From Pezizomycotina sp. ARF18 (lineage: Eukaryota > Ascomycota): a stretch of DNA of 64,000 nucleotides. How positions within the stretch are numbered: position 1 is the stretch's first letter; each line of letters opens with the position of its first letter. Made by a program: the position numbers and the translations under genes. This document shows positions 12,128-23,938 of this stretch, piece after piece. The notes beneath the pieces were generated by a model. The model did not search any database and had not been told where the DNA came from. It was given only the letters and a program-made list of their open reading frames with translations. The stretch covers positions 186,001 through 250,000 of the forward strand of contig AZLU01000005.1 in NCBI GenBank assembly GCA_002224055.1, written 5' to 3'.

Positions 12128-12691
12128 GTAAGTTGCCACCCTGTTTTTGCTTTACTAAATTTGCCCTTGTCCTTTTTTTTTTTTTTTTTTTTTTTTCTCT
12201 TTTTTTCAACCTCATTTGCCCGTGCTAATTCATTCTACAACTACATCCACAATAGCACCATTGAACGTCTTCGGATCTCTTGGTAAATTGGTAGGATCCA
12301 TTAAGAAGTGGTTTTATTACTTTCTTCAAGTTCTTTTCTCTCTTTTACTTTCTACAAAATGGGTGGTCTTTTTCTTCTTTTATAAAGTGGGAAGCTTTTG
12401 TTCATTCTTCACGAGCATCATTTTGTTTACGACGGTGTCTTTGGCATTAAAAAAAAAAAATTTTTTTTTCTGTCTCTTTTTATCGTTCTCAATTACGCAG
12501 CAAAAGGAAACAAAACTATAAGAAGCGATGTGCTTTATATTCACATAGAAGAGGTCCTTTCTAAAAATTCAATTTACATCATTGAAGTTTAAGCTTGCGC
12601 TACCGGACAAGGGGAAGGCCTGCTGGCATCGTTAGCTGTCGGCTAGGCATCGTAAGCGTTTGCGGAAATGTCTCTTCGAACTCCTTTAAAC
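12128..12691. other. 3' region of the cysteine-rich cluster, T-rich
   Basis: Contains a 24-bp poly(T) at 12173-12196 and further T-rich stretches. A terminal exon of copy 3 could hide here but none could be fixed. No other gene seen. Confidence 0.4.
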
Positions 12692-13535
12692 CTACGTTAT
12701 GCTTGTGAAAGCCGTAGGTGCTAGCAGACCTTTCTCATCCAAGCCGTGACTCTTCAACGACTCTGCTCTCTTGAATAAAACCATGAATGCCTTACGAACT
12801 CCCTTTCGGATACATAATTTCGGCAAAGCCCGTGACAATGAACAGTTTTTGAAAAACCCTCGGTGTTCTGGTGGTAAACATTTGGACCAGCAGCAACTAC
12901 GGATAATCGAAAAAGCCTCGTCGGGGGTAGAAATAGAAAGCGGGTCCGTACACAAATGCGGCCTAAGCGATAGCCGTGGAAGTTCAAAACTGACCTGTCT
13001 CCCTTTGTGATCACGTATCCGCTCGAAAGTGCTTGAGGCGGTTGGGGGCCTGGGTTCGATGCCGGAAAGATCGTTCTTGTGGCCCCAAGCGTGCAGTCCA
13101 AGTCGCTGACTGCTTTGTAGTACCAGGCACAAAGACGTAATCCCTTTATAAAACCCAGCTTTTCCCATACATCTTGTCATAGATGGGGTGGAAATTCGGG
13201 TCAAGCCCTTCTTCCACCTTCGCGGCAGCGTTCGCTGAAGACATCTCAAGTATGACGACGCAGACTCCGACGAAGTATCGCAAGAGCTTGAATGTCTGGT
13301 ATAGCCGCAGAACATGCTCCTGTGCCTTCAAATTACCTTTGACAAATCTGTCAAAAAGAGCAGTGGCCCGTTCTAGAAGGCTATGCAGCCTTTGGGGCCG
13401 GAAGGCGGAAAAAGTTGCGAGAAACAAGTTCCGAACTTCAGTTTCCATTTGCCTTTCACGAGCGCTTCCGAGAGGCGCTGCGCTACGCCGCAGAGACCCG
13501 ATGATTGAGTTGGAAGCCGGTTTCCCCGGAAACAA
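12692..13535 (-). CDS. Hypothetical protein, possibly C-terminal part of an F-box-type gene
   Basis: Two overlapping minus-strand segments (13535-13146, then 13315-12692 in another frame) read as one continuous protein: RNLFLATFSAFRPQRLHSLL, a leucine-rich stretch LRLYQTFKLLRYFVGVCVV, then FHPIYDKMYGK continuing into KAGFYKGITSLCLVLQSS. There is no ATG at the upstream end (the frame opens with TTG), so a 5' exon is missing or lost. It follows the F-box gene at 14.8-15.3 kb on the same strand, and the helical leucine-rich character would suit the body of such a protein, but no diagnostic motif is present. Confidence 0.3.
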
Positions 13536-13853
13536 TCTTCAGGAAAGTAGCACCTTTTATTTCCATCTGTTAATGATACAGTATATCCGGAATTAAAGCC
13601 TCTCTTGTAAAGATGACGCGGCGATAAATCGAGAAGACAAGCATTGAGGAGTTAGCTGGGCGTGGCTCCACGCAAGGGAAAGTAATCTCATAAGCAGAGC
13701 TCTCTTCCAGGTATTCGAAAAGCCCTAGTATATTCAAGACCAAGTTGTTAATTGAATACCTACTATCTACGTAGCTATTGCGACTAGCTCGGAATACTAT
13801 ATATAAGAATCGTTCGACATCTCACCTGATAATACTTTAAAAGGGTTAGCCTT

Positions 13854-14251
13854 TTAATATCGCATCCAGACAGTAAGTTTAGCCTGCAGCAAAATTTGCT
13901 CCAGACGGATGTTTTTGCCCACCAAAGAAGGAGCTATACTAGTATCATCTGTAACAACTGGTAGGACATTGTCGTTCTGAACCTCGCTGCCAGGACCCAG
14001 GGATTCAAGGATCGGTAGCTCTAGTAGGTCTTCAAGATAATCATCGAAGTTGATAGAAAACTCTAGGGGAATGTTATAGTCGATTTTATCTAGAGACGTT
14101 AAGTCTACGGGAGACCGAGGCCCTGCGGAGGTCATCGGTCCTTCGAAAATCTCCGCCCCGAGGGAAACATCTCTCTGAGCTTCGCTGATGTCCTCGGAGT
14201 TGAAAACCTGGGTCACGTCGCTTGAAACATCCACGACGACGCCGTCGTCAT
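13854..14251 (-). CDS. Hypothetical acidic protein, probable internal or last exon
   Basis: The frame starts after a good 3' splice signal (ATTATTAG) at about 14252 and runs to a stop at 13854 without an ATG at its head. It is acidic and unstructured-looking: DVTQVFNSEDISEAQRDVSL, then PLEFSINFDDYLEDLLELP and ESLGPGSEV. Upstream exons were not resolved; the segment up to 14445 has open frames but no motif. Acidic and leucine-rich, it could be an activation-type region of a regulator, but nothing proves that. Confidence 0.28.
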
Positions 14252-14835
14252 CGGGAAAGACTAATAATTATGAGAAATTTAAAGATGCCATACGGTTTGG
14301 AGATAGCGTTAAGCCTGTAGGAGACAATAGTTGCAGACAAGGTTGCTCTCGAGGAAGCTCGAACGACGGGGACTTGTTTTATAAATGTAGAAGGCTCCGC
14401 GTCCGCGATGCCAAGGCGAACTCGGCGCTAAACCTAAAACGGTGAGCGGTTCGACGACGAACAGCCAGAAACTCATTACAACGTCGGAAACGGAGTAAGC
14501 TTCTTGCTTCCTTGTTGTTAACTTGACGGTTTAACATCAAGTTTCTTTTGCGCAGCTATAGCCGATGGTACAGTGACTGTCGACGGTGTCTAGTACATAT
14601 ATATATATAATGCTGAAGCTTTGTAGGATCGGAAGACAAAGAAGAAAAGGAGGATGAGGGAAAGCAGGAGGGAAGGTGGCTAGCACCTGGGGGCACATTT
14701 TCTAAGTGAATATCGGACGAGGTATGAAAGTGTCAGAGCGTGTCTATGAAATCATCAAAAAACATTTTTTAAGAATAATAATAATTTATTCAATATTCTT
14801 ATGTCCGTTTATATGGGTGGGAGTTAGTTAATTCA

Positions 14836-15335
14836 TTATCCAGAGGTTATATAGTGAATTGTACGGTCTACTGCCTCCATCGTTATCAACATTACCGCGA
14901 CTACGATGTAGTACTCCGAAAGCATTCGCACGACTTTCTGGTTCGAGGATAGCCTCGCGATAACATTACTAGTAGGTGTTGAGGCCCAACGGTAACCGCT
15001 ACCGCTACTTGGAAATTTGTAGAGTTCCGAGTTTGGTTCGAGCAATTTCTCTATAGCTCTGCGCGTAGCGTGTATCATAGCCGAAGCGGTCCGCTTTGGC
15101 GTCAGCAACCCCTGCAAATTCATTAGCGCAATAGGTGATCTCAGGCCCGTTGCGTCCCGTAGTTCGTTTCCCAGCACGGCCAGGAATATCGTCTCCGGTA
15201 GCAAAGGAAATTGGCGTACAGCCGCCGGCAGGAAAGCGCGAGAGCCTGAAGACATGCGACGTCCGGTAGGAGTTTTAGTATTTTTATTATTACATCGGTT
15301 GGGAGCGATGTGATACCGCTCGCGGGGCTGGACAT
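14836..15335 (-). CDS. F-box domain protein
   Basis: The ATG at 15335 opens MSSPASGITSLPTDVIIKIL followed by KLLPDVACLQALALSCRRLY, a typical F-box (LPxDVIxxIL...LxxLxLxCRRLY). F-box proteins are the substrate adaptors of SCF (Skp1-cullin) ubiquitin ligases. The frame then shifts near 15208 (one T added to TTT keeps it continuous) into FPLLPETIFLAVLGNEL, the helix that usually follows the F-box in this fungal family, and on to a stop at 14836. At about 166 residues it is shorter than the usual 300-450; the missing C-terminal half may be the unassigned reading frame at 12.7-13.5 kb. Confidence 0.7.
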
Positions 15336-16334
15336 GATGGAGAGAATATGTGACACGTGACTATAGCCATAAAACTGAAACTTGAACTGCCGCGAAAGTG
15401 GAATTTCTGAGAGTCCTAGTTTAGCAGCGAGAGCAACCGGGGAAATGACAACAGCGGAGAGCAAACGTTCAACACTCGAACATCTCCTTCGGAGGAAAAA
15501 TAGAGCAGCCGGGATACTGTATTTTCGGATTTTAGAGTTAAGGAAATTAAAATAACGCAGAGTTTATCGATCAAAAAAATAAATTTGGACTCTGAATTAT
15601 AATAAAAATAAAAATTAAAATAAAAATAAAAGTAGAAAATAAAAAGGTCAGGCAAAACTCAAAGTAAAATGAGCAAACTCTCAGAGGTGATTTGCATTTT
15701 GAGACCGAGTATTCTTTTCGTAACTAAGGATGATTTCTATTGGAGGCTCATCCCTCGTTACAAAGGCAAAAAGGTGGTTTACTTTTTAAGGGAAGTATCC
15801 CGAAGTACTACTATTTGGTGTTAACACTGCTTAAAGCTCCTGTTTCCACCCTGTCTCTCAATTTACAATAAACAGCTGTTCCACGGTCCATACTGACGAT
15901 TCGCGCTCGCTCGCTCTAATCAATAGAACCGTAGTTTTGATGCTGCGATCTTGTATCGGTGTCCGGTTCTGAAGCGACAATCGTTTTATATCCCTCGGAT
16001 GTAAATATGTCAGCTATGTACCTGGCTCAAGGGATACAGCGGTGAAACGCAATTTCCAAAGCATTGGATCGATATCCTTATCAAATACCAACAATAATTT
16101 TATGACAATTTATGAAACGCCCTGGGTACCGGGCGTTTTTTAATTCTCCGCGGCGGCGACGGAGACGTCCCGCCAACAAGTTGTAGGGCAATCCTCTAAG
16201 CCCCCCCCCCCTTCTTCACTCGACCTTACAGCGCCTGAAACACCTGATTTTGTAAGGAGGCCCAGGGTGTCTAACCCGGTGCTTGAGGTTTTTTTTTTCT
16301 TATATATATAACTAGAGGAGTAACATGACAGTTA
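15336..16334. other. Intergenic spacer with C-run
   Basis: No convincing gene. Contains A/T-rich simple sequence around 15595-15640 and an 11-bp C run at 16201-16211. It separates two divergently oriented F-box genes and should hold both promoters; a short TATATATATA tract lies at about 16300. Confidence 0.5.
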
Positions 16335-17697
16335 ATGGCAATTCCTTATCGATATCAAGGTTATCCCTCTCCATCTACGGAATTGACAATTCTTGAAAAA
16401 ATGTACAGGTTCTGTAGTAATCTCGACGGCGCGAAGCGGAACTTTATACCATATGTTTCTCCGTCTATGACGCTCCTTCCGTGCGAAATTGTCTTGAAGG
16501 TAAGAATTCCCTTTCTTTTTTGCGGTTGATGTTCTGAGACACATTGCTTCTATTATCTATTTTTTTTTTTTTAACATACTAATCAATATCACATTCCCAG
16601 ATCGTAGAACACATCGCCCACGACCAATACCGCGACACAACAATCTGGTGCCTCTCCCGTACCTGCAGCAGATTATGGCACATGCTCCGACACCTCATCT
16701 ACAGCGACGTCCTACTCGAAACGCGATGCATCGCCTGCTACAAATCTCAAATAAACCACCTCGTAACCGACCACCTCCGCTACAGTAACATCCGGACGCT
16801 GCAACTAGGCGGCGAACCACCGTGGCAGAACGATGGTTTACAATCACTCAAACTCCATAGATGCAAATACAAAGTACCCCTTGTCACAGCCAAGCAATGG
16901 GACAACGCGTTGGCGCACGATACGTTGAGGTTATTACGCCTCTGCTCGCGCTATTTAACGAAGATGGTGATAAGTACGCTGCAAAACGACGAAGGCGAGC
17001 GAAGCCGGTTTTACGGTATCATCTGCGACGCGTTTTCGCAGCTATACTTCCCGCGACTTATGGCTGTTATCGTAGCGACGAATAAACTCCCGCGACCGCA
17101 TCCAGAGCAAGGCGGTCGGCCTCCGAATAAAGCTTCCTTATTCAAGTTCAAGGTGCCGGAGAGTATTTTCATATCGACGCGGGAAGAAGCTTTAGCGCAA
17201 AACTTATACGGTATCCGCGAATTCGACATGCGCTGCGAGATGGGAGCGTATAAATCGCGGAATATAGCGGGATCGGTCGCGTTCATACCGTGGTTATCAC
17301 CATATATGGCTGGCGGGCTGCGCAAGCTTACGCTGCGCTGGTTCTGGAGGAATAACAGCATTTTGATTTGGCCGCTAACGGAGCTGTCGTGTTTACAGGA
17401 GCTGGCGTTGGAAAGGGCGTTTATAGCAGATAGCTTCTCGTTAGCCCTGAGGGAGATAAGTGGCCAGCGCTTTACTCGCTTAGTCTGGAGGGCGTTTTCG
17501 TGGATGGTTTGGAGGATAGGTGGAGTTACGTTTTCGCCGCATGCGAGGGAAGAGCACGGAGGGGTAGCTTGAAGCGGGTACGGTGTTCGGAGACGAAGTA
17601 TTCTTCTAGCTTTGGTTATTCTGAGGTCGATAGACGGACGGTGGAGCAGGGAGATGAAGCGGCGCTCTTTAATTTACGTCTGATTCTCGGCAGCTGA
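16335..17697 (+). CDS. F-box/leucine-rich repeat-like protein
   Basis: Two exons: 16335-16499 and 16601 onward, joined in phase 0 across a 101-bp intron (GTAAGA...CCCAG). The F-box straddles the junction: LLPCEIVLK/IVEHIAHD, then LWCLSRTCSRLWHML-type sequence before DVLLETRCIACYKSQ. The rest is an LRR-like body (IRTLQLGG, LQSLKLHRC, LRKLTLRWFW, LQELALERAF). Near 17480 the frame changes and the protein continues as LSLEGVFVDGLEDRWSYVF to a stop at 17697. Probable role: substrate adaptor of an SCF ubiquitin ligase. The block following the F-box closely resembles that of the gene at 29.3-30.75 kb (CIxCYxxxIxxL...NIRxLQxGE), so the two are paralogues. The start is the first ATG in frame; the in-frame ATG at 16468 is an alternative. 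Confidence 0.8.
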
Positions 17698-18857
17698 CAA
17701 AAACTGTACTAACAGAGAAGCGATTAGCTTTTTCTGGCGTTCTTTTGGAGGGCGGGATCTAGCGGGGAGGGCTGACTTCTGCTGCGATATCGGGAGTTCT
17801 CAAAACTATGGATATCCTAGGCATGTGCTACCATCATGAGCCCATCTGGTCGCCAATGTTCTGTCCTAGTACCGAAGTTCTAGATTTCTAGGAAGTCCGC
17901 GACGAGAAAATAGCAGATTTTATTTTTTATCTGTGGTCTTCGAGATTAAGAAATAGTAATTCGTTCTCATAAAGCGCCGTGTAATAAATAATTAAAGACT
18001 ACGCCGTTTAAATCCCACGTTTCGAGAGAGCGGGTTTTCTATATAAATTGCATACCATATGTATAAGAGTATACAAATATCCTATTTATAGGTTTTTACA
18101 TTTATTTAATTCATACCATTATATTATTTCCGGTTTGTCTAGGACTGTGCAGGTACCAGCACGTAAGCGATATATTGGGTTTTAACCTCTCGTGGAAGGA
18201 TAAAAAGGAATGATGTTTTATTCCTTCTAGAATCAAGCTTCAGGTTTCAACATTTGTTTTTTTTTTTTCAGATCTTGGATCATCCGATACGTCTTTCATT
18301 GGCGTCCCTGAATACGGCGGGATGAGATTGAGAATGCCTCGAGGTAAGCCTCGAGGCTGCTTGGTATTATCTGAGGATGTATTTGGCAGGGGACGCGTAA
18401 TCGGTTAACGTACTCGAATTTCGAAAGAACCCCCACCGATGCAATCTCGCACTTTGCCCACTTGAGCGAATTTGGGAGGATTCTTTGCATCTTTCGGCGC
18501 CGAGGAGGGCGGGTAGAAAATTCTTAAAGGATCGAATCTCACCATCTTTTCACCACCGTGCTTTCAAATTTTCGTTCTTTTCCTAATTGTCTTTTAACTC
18601 CCTTTCGTCTTCGAGCATCTTATATAATCGCCTATCGTTTGTTTTAAGGGATCTAGAAGTGCCTTTTCGTCCGATAAAAATATCGGATCTGATGCTTTCG
18701 ACGGTTTACTACTGGTAGTCTTCCAGCCGACCTCGGAGAACCGAAAATAACTTCTCGAGACTTCCTCACAGCTCCCACATATCGTCTCATCGCCCTATAA
18801 ACGTTGTCTACCAGCTAGAGTTGTCGTTCAAACAAAATCTCCCAGTCTCAGCAAACT
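17698..18857. other. Intergenic spacer
   Basis: A+T-rich with a short minus-strand frame (18490-18296) that has no recognisable motif. The region just before 18858 is pyrimidine-rich, as in many fungal promoters. Confidence 0.5.
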
Positions 18858-19806
18858 ATGGGAAACCAAAACTCCGTCTGCAGCGAGGACGACCCGATCC
18901 TCACCGCACCCATAAACGAGGATGAATTCCACATCCGGCTGAGCCACGAATCCATAAAGGATACATACACCCTCCGTAAACTCCTCGACGCTCGAACGAA
19001 CCAGTAAGCAAATCTTCCCCCCCTTTCTTTCTCCATCCTACCCCTCGGTATTAACCTTTTCTTTTCGATTTAACAGCGGTAGCGTAAAAATCTCCCTCCG
19101 CCTCGCTCCCCTCTCCACCCCCAACGCACGATCTCCACATCCACAAACCACGGAACCACCCACGTCGACTTTACCTCCTCCCTCGCCGCGTCCGCATCCC
19201 ACCTAACATCCCTGCACGAATCCTACTCCTCCAACGTAACGCTAGACTACCCCGACGACTGGCGCGGGACGATCGAAATAACTACCTCCCACGGATCGTA
19301 CGAGTTTAATACTCCGGCGGACTACGACGAGGAAGACCGCGTGCGCATTTTACGGGATGTACGCGTGAAGGGATATCGGACTGTAACGGCGGTGAAAGAC
19401 GCGGTGTTGTAGCGTGGGGTGAGAACCAGAGTGTGCTCAGGGTGAAAACGAGCCATGGAGCGTGAAGGTTAATTTCGAGAGGAAGAAAGTTGAAGGGCCG
19501 GGGTTGCTACCTGTTGCCGAGGGGATACCCGCTGGTGTTAGTGCGGAGGAAGTTAGGCGGGTTATTCCGGATTTACCAGGCGGTGGGAGAGGACCCACGG
19601 CGGCGGGTAGCGTGGGAGGAGGAATAAGCAAAGCGGCTGCGGCGGGTGTGCAGGATATTGTTCCACCAGCGCATGCGGCCGTGCAACCGCCGCCGTACGA
19701 GGAGAGCGAGGCGACGCACGCGGTTACGGCGGACGGGACGAGCACGATGAGCAGCGCGCCGAATAGTCCGACGCAGGCTGTTGCGCCGCAGCGGCCGAGC
19801 TCGTGA
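18858..19806 (+). CDS. Hypothetical protein with beta-rich middle and Ala/Pro-rich tail
   Basis: Exon 1 is 18858-19003 (MGNQNSVCSEDDPILTAP start), followed by a 73-bp intron (GTAAGC...AACAG) and exon 2 from 19077. The middle contains two related beta-strand pieces, GTIEITTSHGSYEFNTP and SVLRVKTSHGA-VKVNFE, recalling fungal DUF7330-type domains in which S-x-G-S/G turns alternate with strands; that assignment is tentative. The tail from 19500 is Gly/Ala/Pro-rich and ends with QPPPYEESEATHAV and SSAPNSPTQAV, probably disordered. The N-terminal MGN could be an N-myristoylation signal (MGNxxS), which would put it at a membrane. Frame changes occur within exon 2 near 19120 and 19410-19460. Confidence 0.5.
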
Positions 19807-20612
19807 GCGTTGCTAATCTGTCGTTTCCGATGTCGAACTACTACTCCACGCTCGCTTCGTTTGTGTTTTCTTGGTTTGGAATATGTTTGGGTCTTCTTGG
19901 AGTTGAAAATGGTTGCCTGTGTCTTTTTTTTGTGCCTATTGCTTTCAGTGTCAGTGATGCTCGTAATTCTTTTTATGCCACCTCGGTCATTTAATTTGCT
20001 TATAACGTCATTTATTTCCTATTTACGACCGTCCTTTCTATTGTTTTTGTTTCTTTCTTTTTTTTTTAACAAGATCAATCATACTACATAGCTGCAATCA
20101 AACGATCTTTAATGTCGGGATACTCGATATTACTAGCGCTTGGTCGCCTACTTTTATTCTTCCTACTTAAGCTTGGACGTTGTGATGTTCAGTTACACTC
20201 TGCTCTCGTTTCAGACTATCTCCACCTGCTATATCTTGTAAAATAGTACTCGCTCCTTTTTCTAACGGAGATCAATACCAGGCCTTCAATCCTTATACAA
20301 CGCCTTTGCTATATATAGAGTGAAATATCGCCGTGACAAGCGGCATTGATTAGGATGTTACACTCGCGAGCTTAATCCAGATCACATCTACGGTGGCCTA
20401 TGCATATACTCAGGAGTCGGGTTCTATCAAAAGAAGTAGGTATCTATTTATTGAATGCGCTTTCCCAGACGCTTGATGAAGATGAACTGTACGCAAACAC
20501 AAAAAGAAGACCAATATTTCATACTGTCAGCTTCTCCACTCCCTCTCTTATCTCCTCCTCTTCCTTTCCCTGCTCCTCGCCACTTTCTTCCTTCTTCTCA
20601 ACCTCTCCGACT

Positions 20613-21809
20613 TCATCCCTTCCCCAGCAGCATACCAACGCCCCTCTCACATTTCCCCTTTCCATCCCACTTAACCCCCAACATCTCGCTCCCAACCCAC
20701 CTCGCCGTCCTCGTATGCAAGCTCCCCTCCCACCCTCCGCCATCAACAACACTACTCCCCTCCGCAAGCATTTGAAAAACGACAAGCTGATCCTGTAAAT
20801 ACTCATCCACGCATCCACCCCTTTCGAGTTCCCTATTTAATCCGCGTAAACAGTCCGAGACGATGTACTCCACGACCTTCGTTACGTCTTTGACTTTCTT
20901 CTGGTATAAAACATCGTAGCCGATCCTATACCCGTTTGTAGTATGCGCTACGAAGAGAATATAATGCCTTCTGTCATCTTCAGAATCGGAGAGCGGGTGC
21001 GATATTATACTCCCCGCCGCAGACAACGCCGGAAACGCTGCATGAACGTGCTTATTAACAGCGTACTCCAGCGATCGGTACGTCGCGCCGGGTATACGCG
21101 AGAATATCTCTATCCTTTCTACATCCCCTCTATCCTTCATCTCAAAACCGGGTAATTTCCGCCCCCGCTCTAACGGCGGAATAGTAAACACTACCTCACC
21201 GACGCACAACCGCCCGTGCGTCCACCCGTGCTTCGCCAGTTCCGCATCGATACTCTGTAATCCCACCTTCTCATGTAATATCGGTAAAAAAACGTGCTTG
21301 ATATATTCGTACGACGGACTCCACGGGACGTGCGTGCCACCGGTAATACTCAGTCTCACCGTCTCTTCCGCATTCGAAAATATAATGAACGTAGCACAGC
21401 CTGTAACACTAAACCTATCGCGCCGGGCGTACTCTGTACTACTTTCGCATCGCGTACACCGCTACCATCTTTCGTATACCAACTACCACCCTTTCCGGGA
21501 CGTAATAAAAGCTCTTTACTACCGACTTCGCTACCGAGTAATTCGGCGCCGCACGCGTTCGAGAGCCATTCGACGCCGGTTAGGTGTTGCGGTTTTAGGC
21601 CGCCGCCTTTGGGCCTGTTCCCGCGGATTTCGGATATGCGGACGGGGTGGTGGGTTAGGGCCGATAGGACGGTCGAGAGGCGGAGGATCTGGCCGCCGCC
21701 TTCGAGGGTGCGGCATCGATTTGGACTGCTGTTGCGTCTTCGGGGACCGCTGTAGAAGAGGAGGAAGGGAGAGGAGATTTGGGGAGTCGTGCTTGTTTCC
21801 CGGGGCCAT
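20613..21809 (-). CDS. RNA 3'-terminal phosphate cyclase homologue (RtcA/RTCA family)
   Basis: The family converts a 3'-phosphate RNA end to a 2',3'-cyclic phosphate using ATP via an adenylated histidine. Seen in order: VQID-(G)RTLEGGGQILRLS, HHPVRISEIRGNRPKGGG, KPQHLTGVEWLS, STPGAIGLVLQAVL, VRLSITGGTHVPWSPSY, and near the C-terminus VDEYLQDQLVVFQMLAEG and SLHTRTARW. These are the signature blocks of the cyclase, and the length (about 395 residues) suits it. In the VDE-LQDQL block the position normally occupied by the catalytic histidine (His309 in E. coli RtcA) is tyrosine (codon TAT at 20801-20799), so activity is doubtful. No intron was found. The frame shifts at about 21781, 21714 and 21390, each in a short homopolymer. 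The start ATG (MAPGNKHDSP) is the nearest upstream of the conserved block. Confidence 0.88.
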
Positions 21810-23004
21810 GGTATAGGCACTAGATGGCGTAGATCTAGGAATTGACGGATAGGAGATACCTCTGCGGATGGTGATGGAGAATGAAAACGATATGGTAGTG
21901 GTCCTGGTGCCTTGTAATGATGCTTTATGCGAAGAAAGAAAAAGACGCCGCATTGCCGCAGATTTAAGCTTTATATATTTTTTCTTCCTTTGTGGGCGGT
22001 GGGACGTGACTCAATGGACGACGAGAAGCAACCTCGGAGTTTCAATCGTGGTGGGGTAGGTAGCGGAAAAACCCCAATACCGGAAAATAAGAATTTCCGC
22101 TCCGGTACCTGTTCGATGTTGCCAGCCAAATATCCGTCTGCAACGCGAGGTATTGTTTCTAGACCTCCATTGTAACCGGAACAGGACAAGTATTAACAAC
22201 TACTGGAGGTGAGATATTGTGAGATATCTATCATTTGTGATATCTATGCAGCCTGTAGCTAGATGCTCTTTTCTCTGGAGACGTGCATGGAGGTCGCCCA
22301 TGCAACAGTTAATCTGCAAAACGCCGCACGCGTACTTGGTCGGTCCTTTCGTGTTCGGTCATGATAGATGCTTTGCATCTAGTTCGCGCAGGATCACGCG
22401 CACCCAAAAGAGGGTCGTGAATAGTAATCCATCCGTTAAGAAAACGCTTGTCAAAATTGTTTTTGAAGCTTCAACAGGTCGGCCTCGATGGTAATCATTC
22501 ACAATCGCGCCTAGGCAGAGCAGATGACAAAATCCCTACAGGGCCATGAAAAGGAGAGAAGCACTCTACTCGACGCCTGATCCCTTTCTAGATGACACGA
22601 TGGCCTTTAGTTTCGTTAGAAACTCGTATGTATGATATTTGCTTCCTGCAGCTCCAATTGAGAACGGCCTCTGGCGGAAAAAAACGGCTTTGCCGACTAG
22701 TACTTCTTCTCTACTGTTCCAAGCTCCTTTGGCGAAGATATAGTAGTAATATAACAAGGCTGCCAAAAGTTTTCCGCGGAGAGTTCTCGTAACAAAATAA
22801 ACTATAAACCACCTTGGCGAAATACAGTAACCCAACCCAACCTTGCGAAGAAAAAAAGAAAAAAAAAAAAAATTCAACCCACGATAATCCCCAGCATCTC
22901 GACTACTCGTCTCCACCTCTATCGCCAAACCTTCCCCTCAATTCAGTCGAAAACCTCGTGTACCTAAGATCAATTGCCTCCTCTGTCAATCATCCTCACA
23001 AGCT
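21810..23004. other. Intergenic spacer between divergent genes
   Basis: Holds the promoters of the cyclase homologue (minus) and the BTB gene (plus). Short frames at 22219-22494 (+) and 22566-22928 (-) have no motif; the second runs through a poly(A/T) stretch at about 22855-22875. Confidence 0.5.
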
Positions 23005-23727
23005 ATGAGCGCAAGCCAATCGCCGGACGGCGGCGAGAGCACGGGTTCGGAACCATCACAGACGAAAATCACGCTCAGCGTCGGCGGCCGCATCTACCAG
23101 ACGCTGAAAACTACATTAACGTCGGAATCGCCGTTTTCGAAGCGCTGCTGTCGGATCGCTGGGGCGGCAAGCAGGACGACGGGTCGTACTTCGTCGACGC
23201 CGATCCCGAGCTTTTCGAGCACATACTACGGTAGCTAAAAACTTCTCTTCTCTTCCCTTCTGCTTTTCGCGTCTATCTCAGCCTTATCCACCACGTTTCT
23301 CGAAAAACCTTCAAACTAACTCAATTGTCACGAATAAAAAAAACAGCTACCTCCGCCGCGGAACCTACCCCTTCCTCTACGACCCCACCCGCGGCTTCGA
23401 CGTCATAAAATACACCGCGATCCAGCACGAAGCAGAATACTTCCAAATAGAATCCCTCGCGCAATGGATACGCGAATCGCGGTACAAGTCCGGCGAAATA
23501 ACAACTTTCAGATCGCAGGTATTTGTGAGGGAGGACTTAACGTTATTAGAGGAATGGACGACTTTATTAATCACCACTGCATGGAGGAGCTGAGGCTGCA
23601 GCCGATATTTAATAGGCAGCCGGCGGCGAAGAGGGTGCTGAGCGGGATGTTCGTGGCGGGGAAGACGAGGGTTGTTAAGCCGGAGGTTTTTAAGGCGGTT
23701 GATACCCATGGGTTGCCGCCGTATTGA
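23005..23727 (+). CDS. BTB/POZ (T1/KCTD-type) domain protein
   Basis: Exon 1 is 23005-23230, intron 23231-23346 (GTAGCT...AACAG), exon 2 from 23347. The product begins MSASQSPDGGESTGSEPSQ and then shows the T1/KCTD-type BTB fold: ITLSVGGRIYQTLKTTL, FEALLSDRWGG, DGSYFVDADPELFEHILR/Y, LRRGTYPFLYD, GFDVIKYTAIQHEAEYFQI. Such proteins oligomerise and serve as adaptors, often for Cullin-3 ligases. The C-terminal part (NRQPAAKRVLSGMFVAGKTR, KPEVFKAV) matches in layout the end of the second BTB gene at 28.3-29.0 kb. Frame changes occur near 23135 (one T added to TTTT keeps the BTB domain continuous) and near 23560. Confidence 0.8.
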
Positions 23728-23938
23728 CTAGCCGATGCGACGGGGCGTTGAGATAGGGAGTTCGTGGGGTTTTTTTTTTTTTTTTTTAAAGGGAAGATAC
23801 TGTGGTGATGACGATGGTACACACATGGGACAATTTGGGGTCTTTTGTTTTTGCGGATTTATCTACATAACGTGTAAAATGGGCGCTTTCTAGAATACAA
23901 CGTGATCATGATGATTTCTTTCTTTCTCTCACTCCTTT

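Noticed and set aside
20400-20798. Plus-strand Ser/Pro-rich open frame
   Set aside because: Antisense to the conserved C-terminus of the cyclase homologue; composition is that of a mirror frame.
21294-21816. Plus-strand open frames of 150-170 codons
   Set aside because: Arg/Gly-rich mirror of the cyclase gene, whose motifs are unmistakable on the minus strand.
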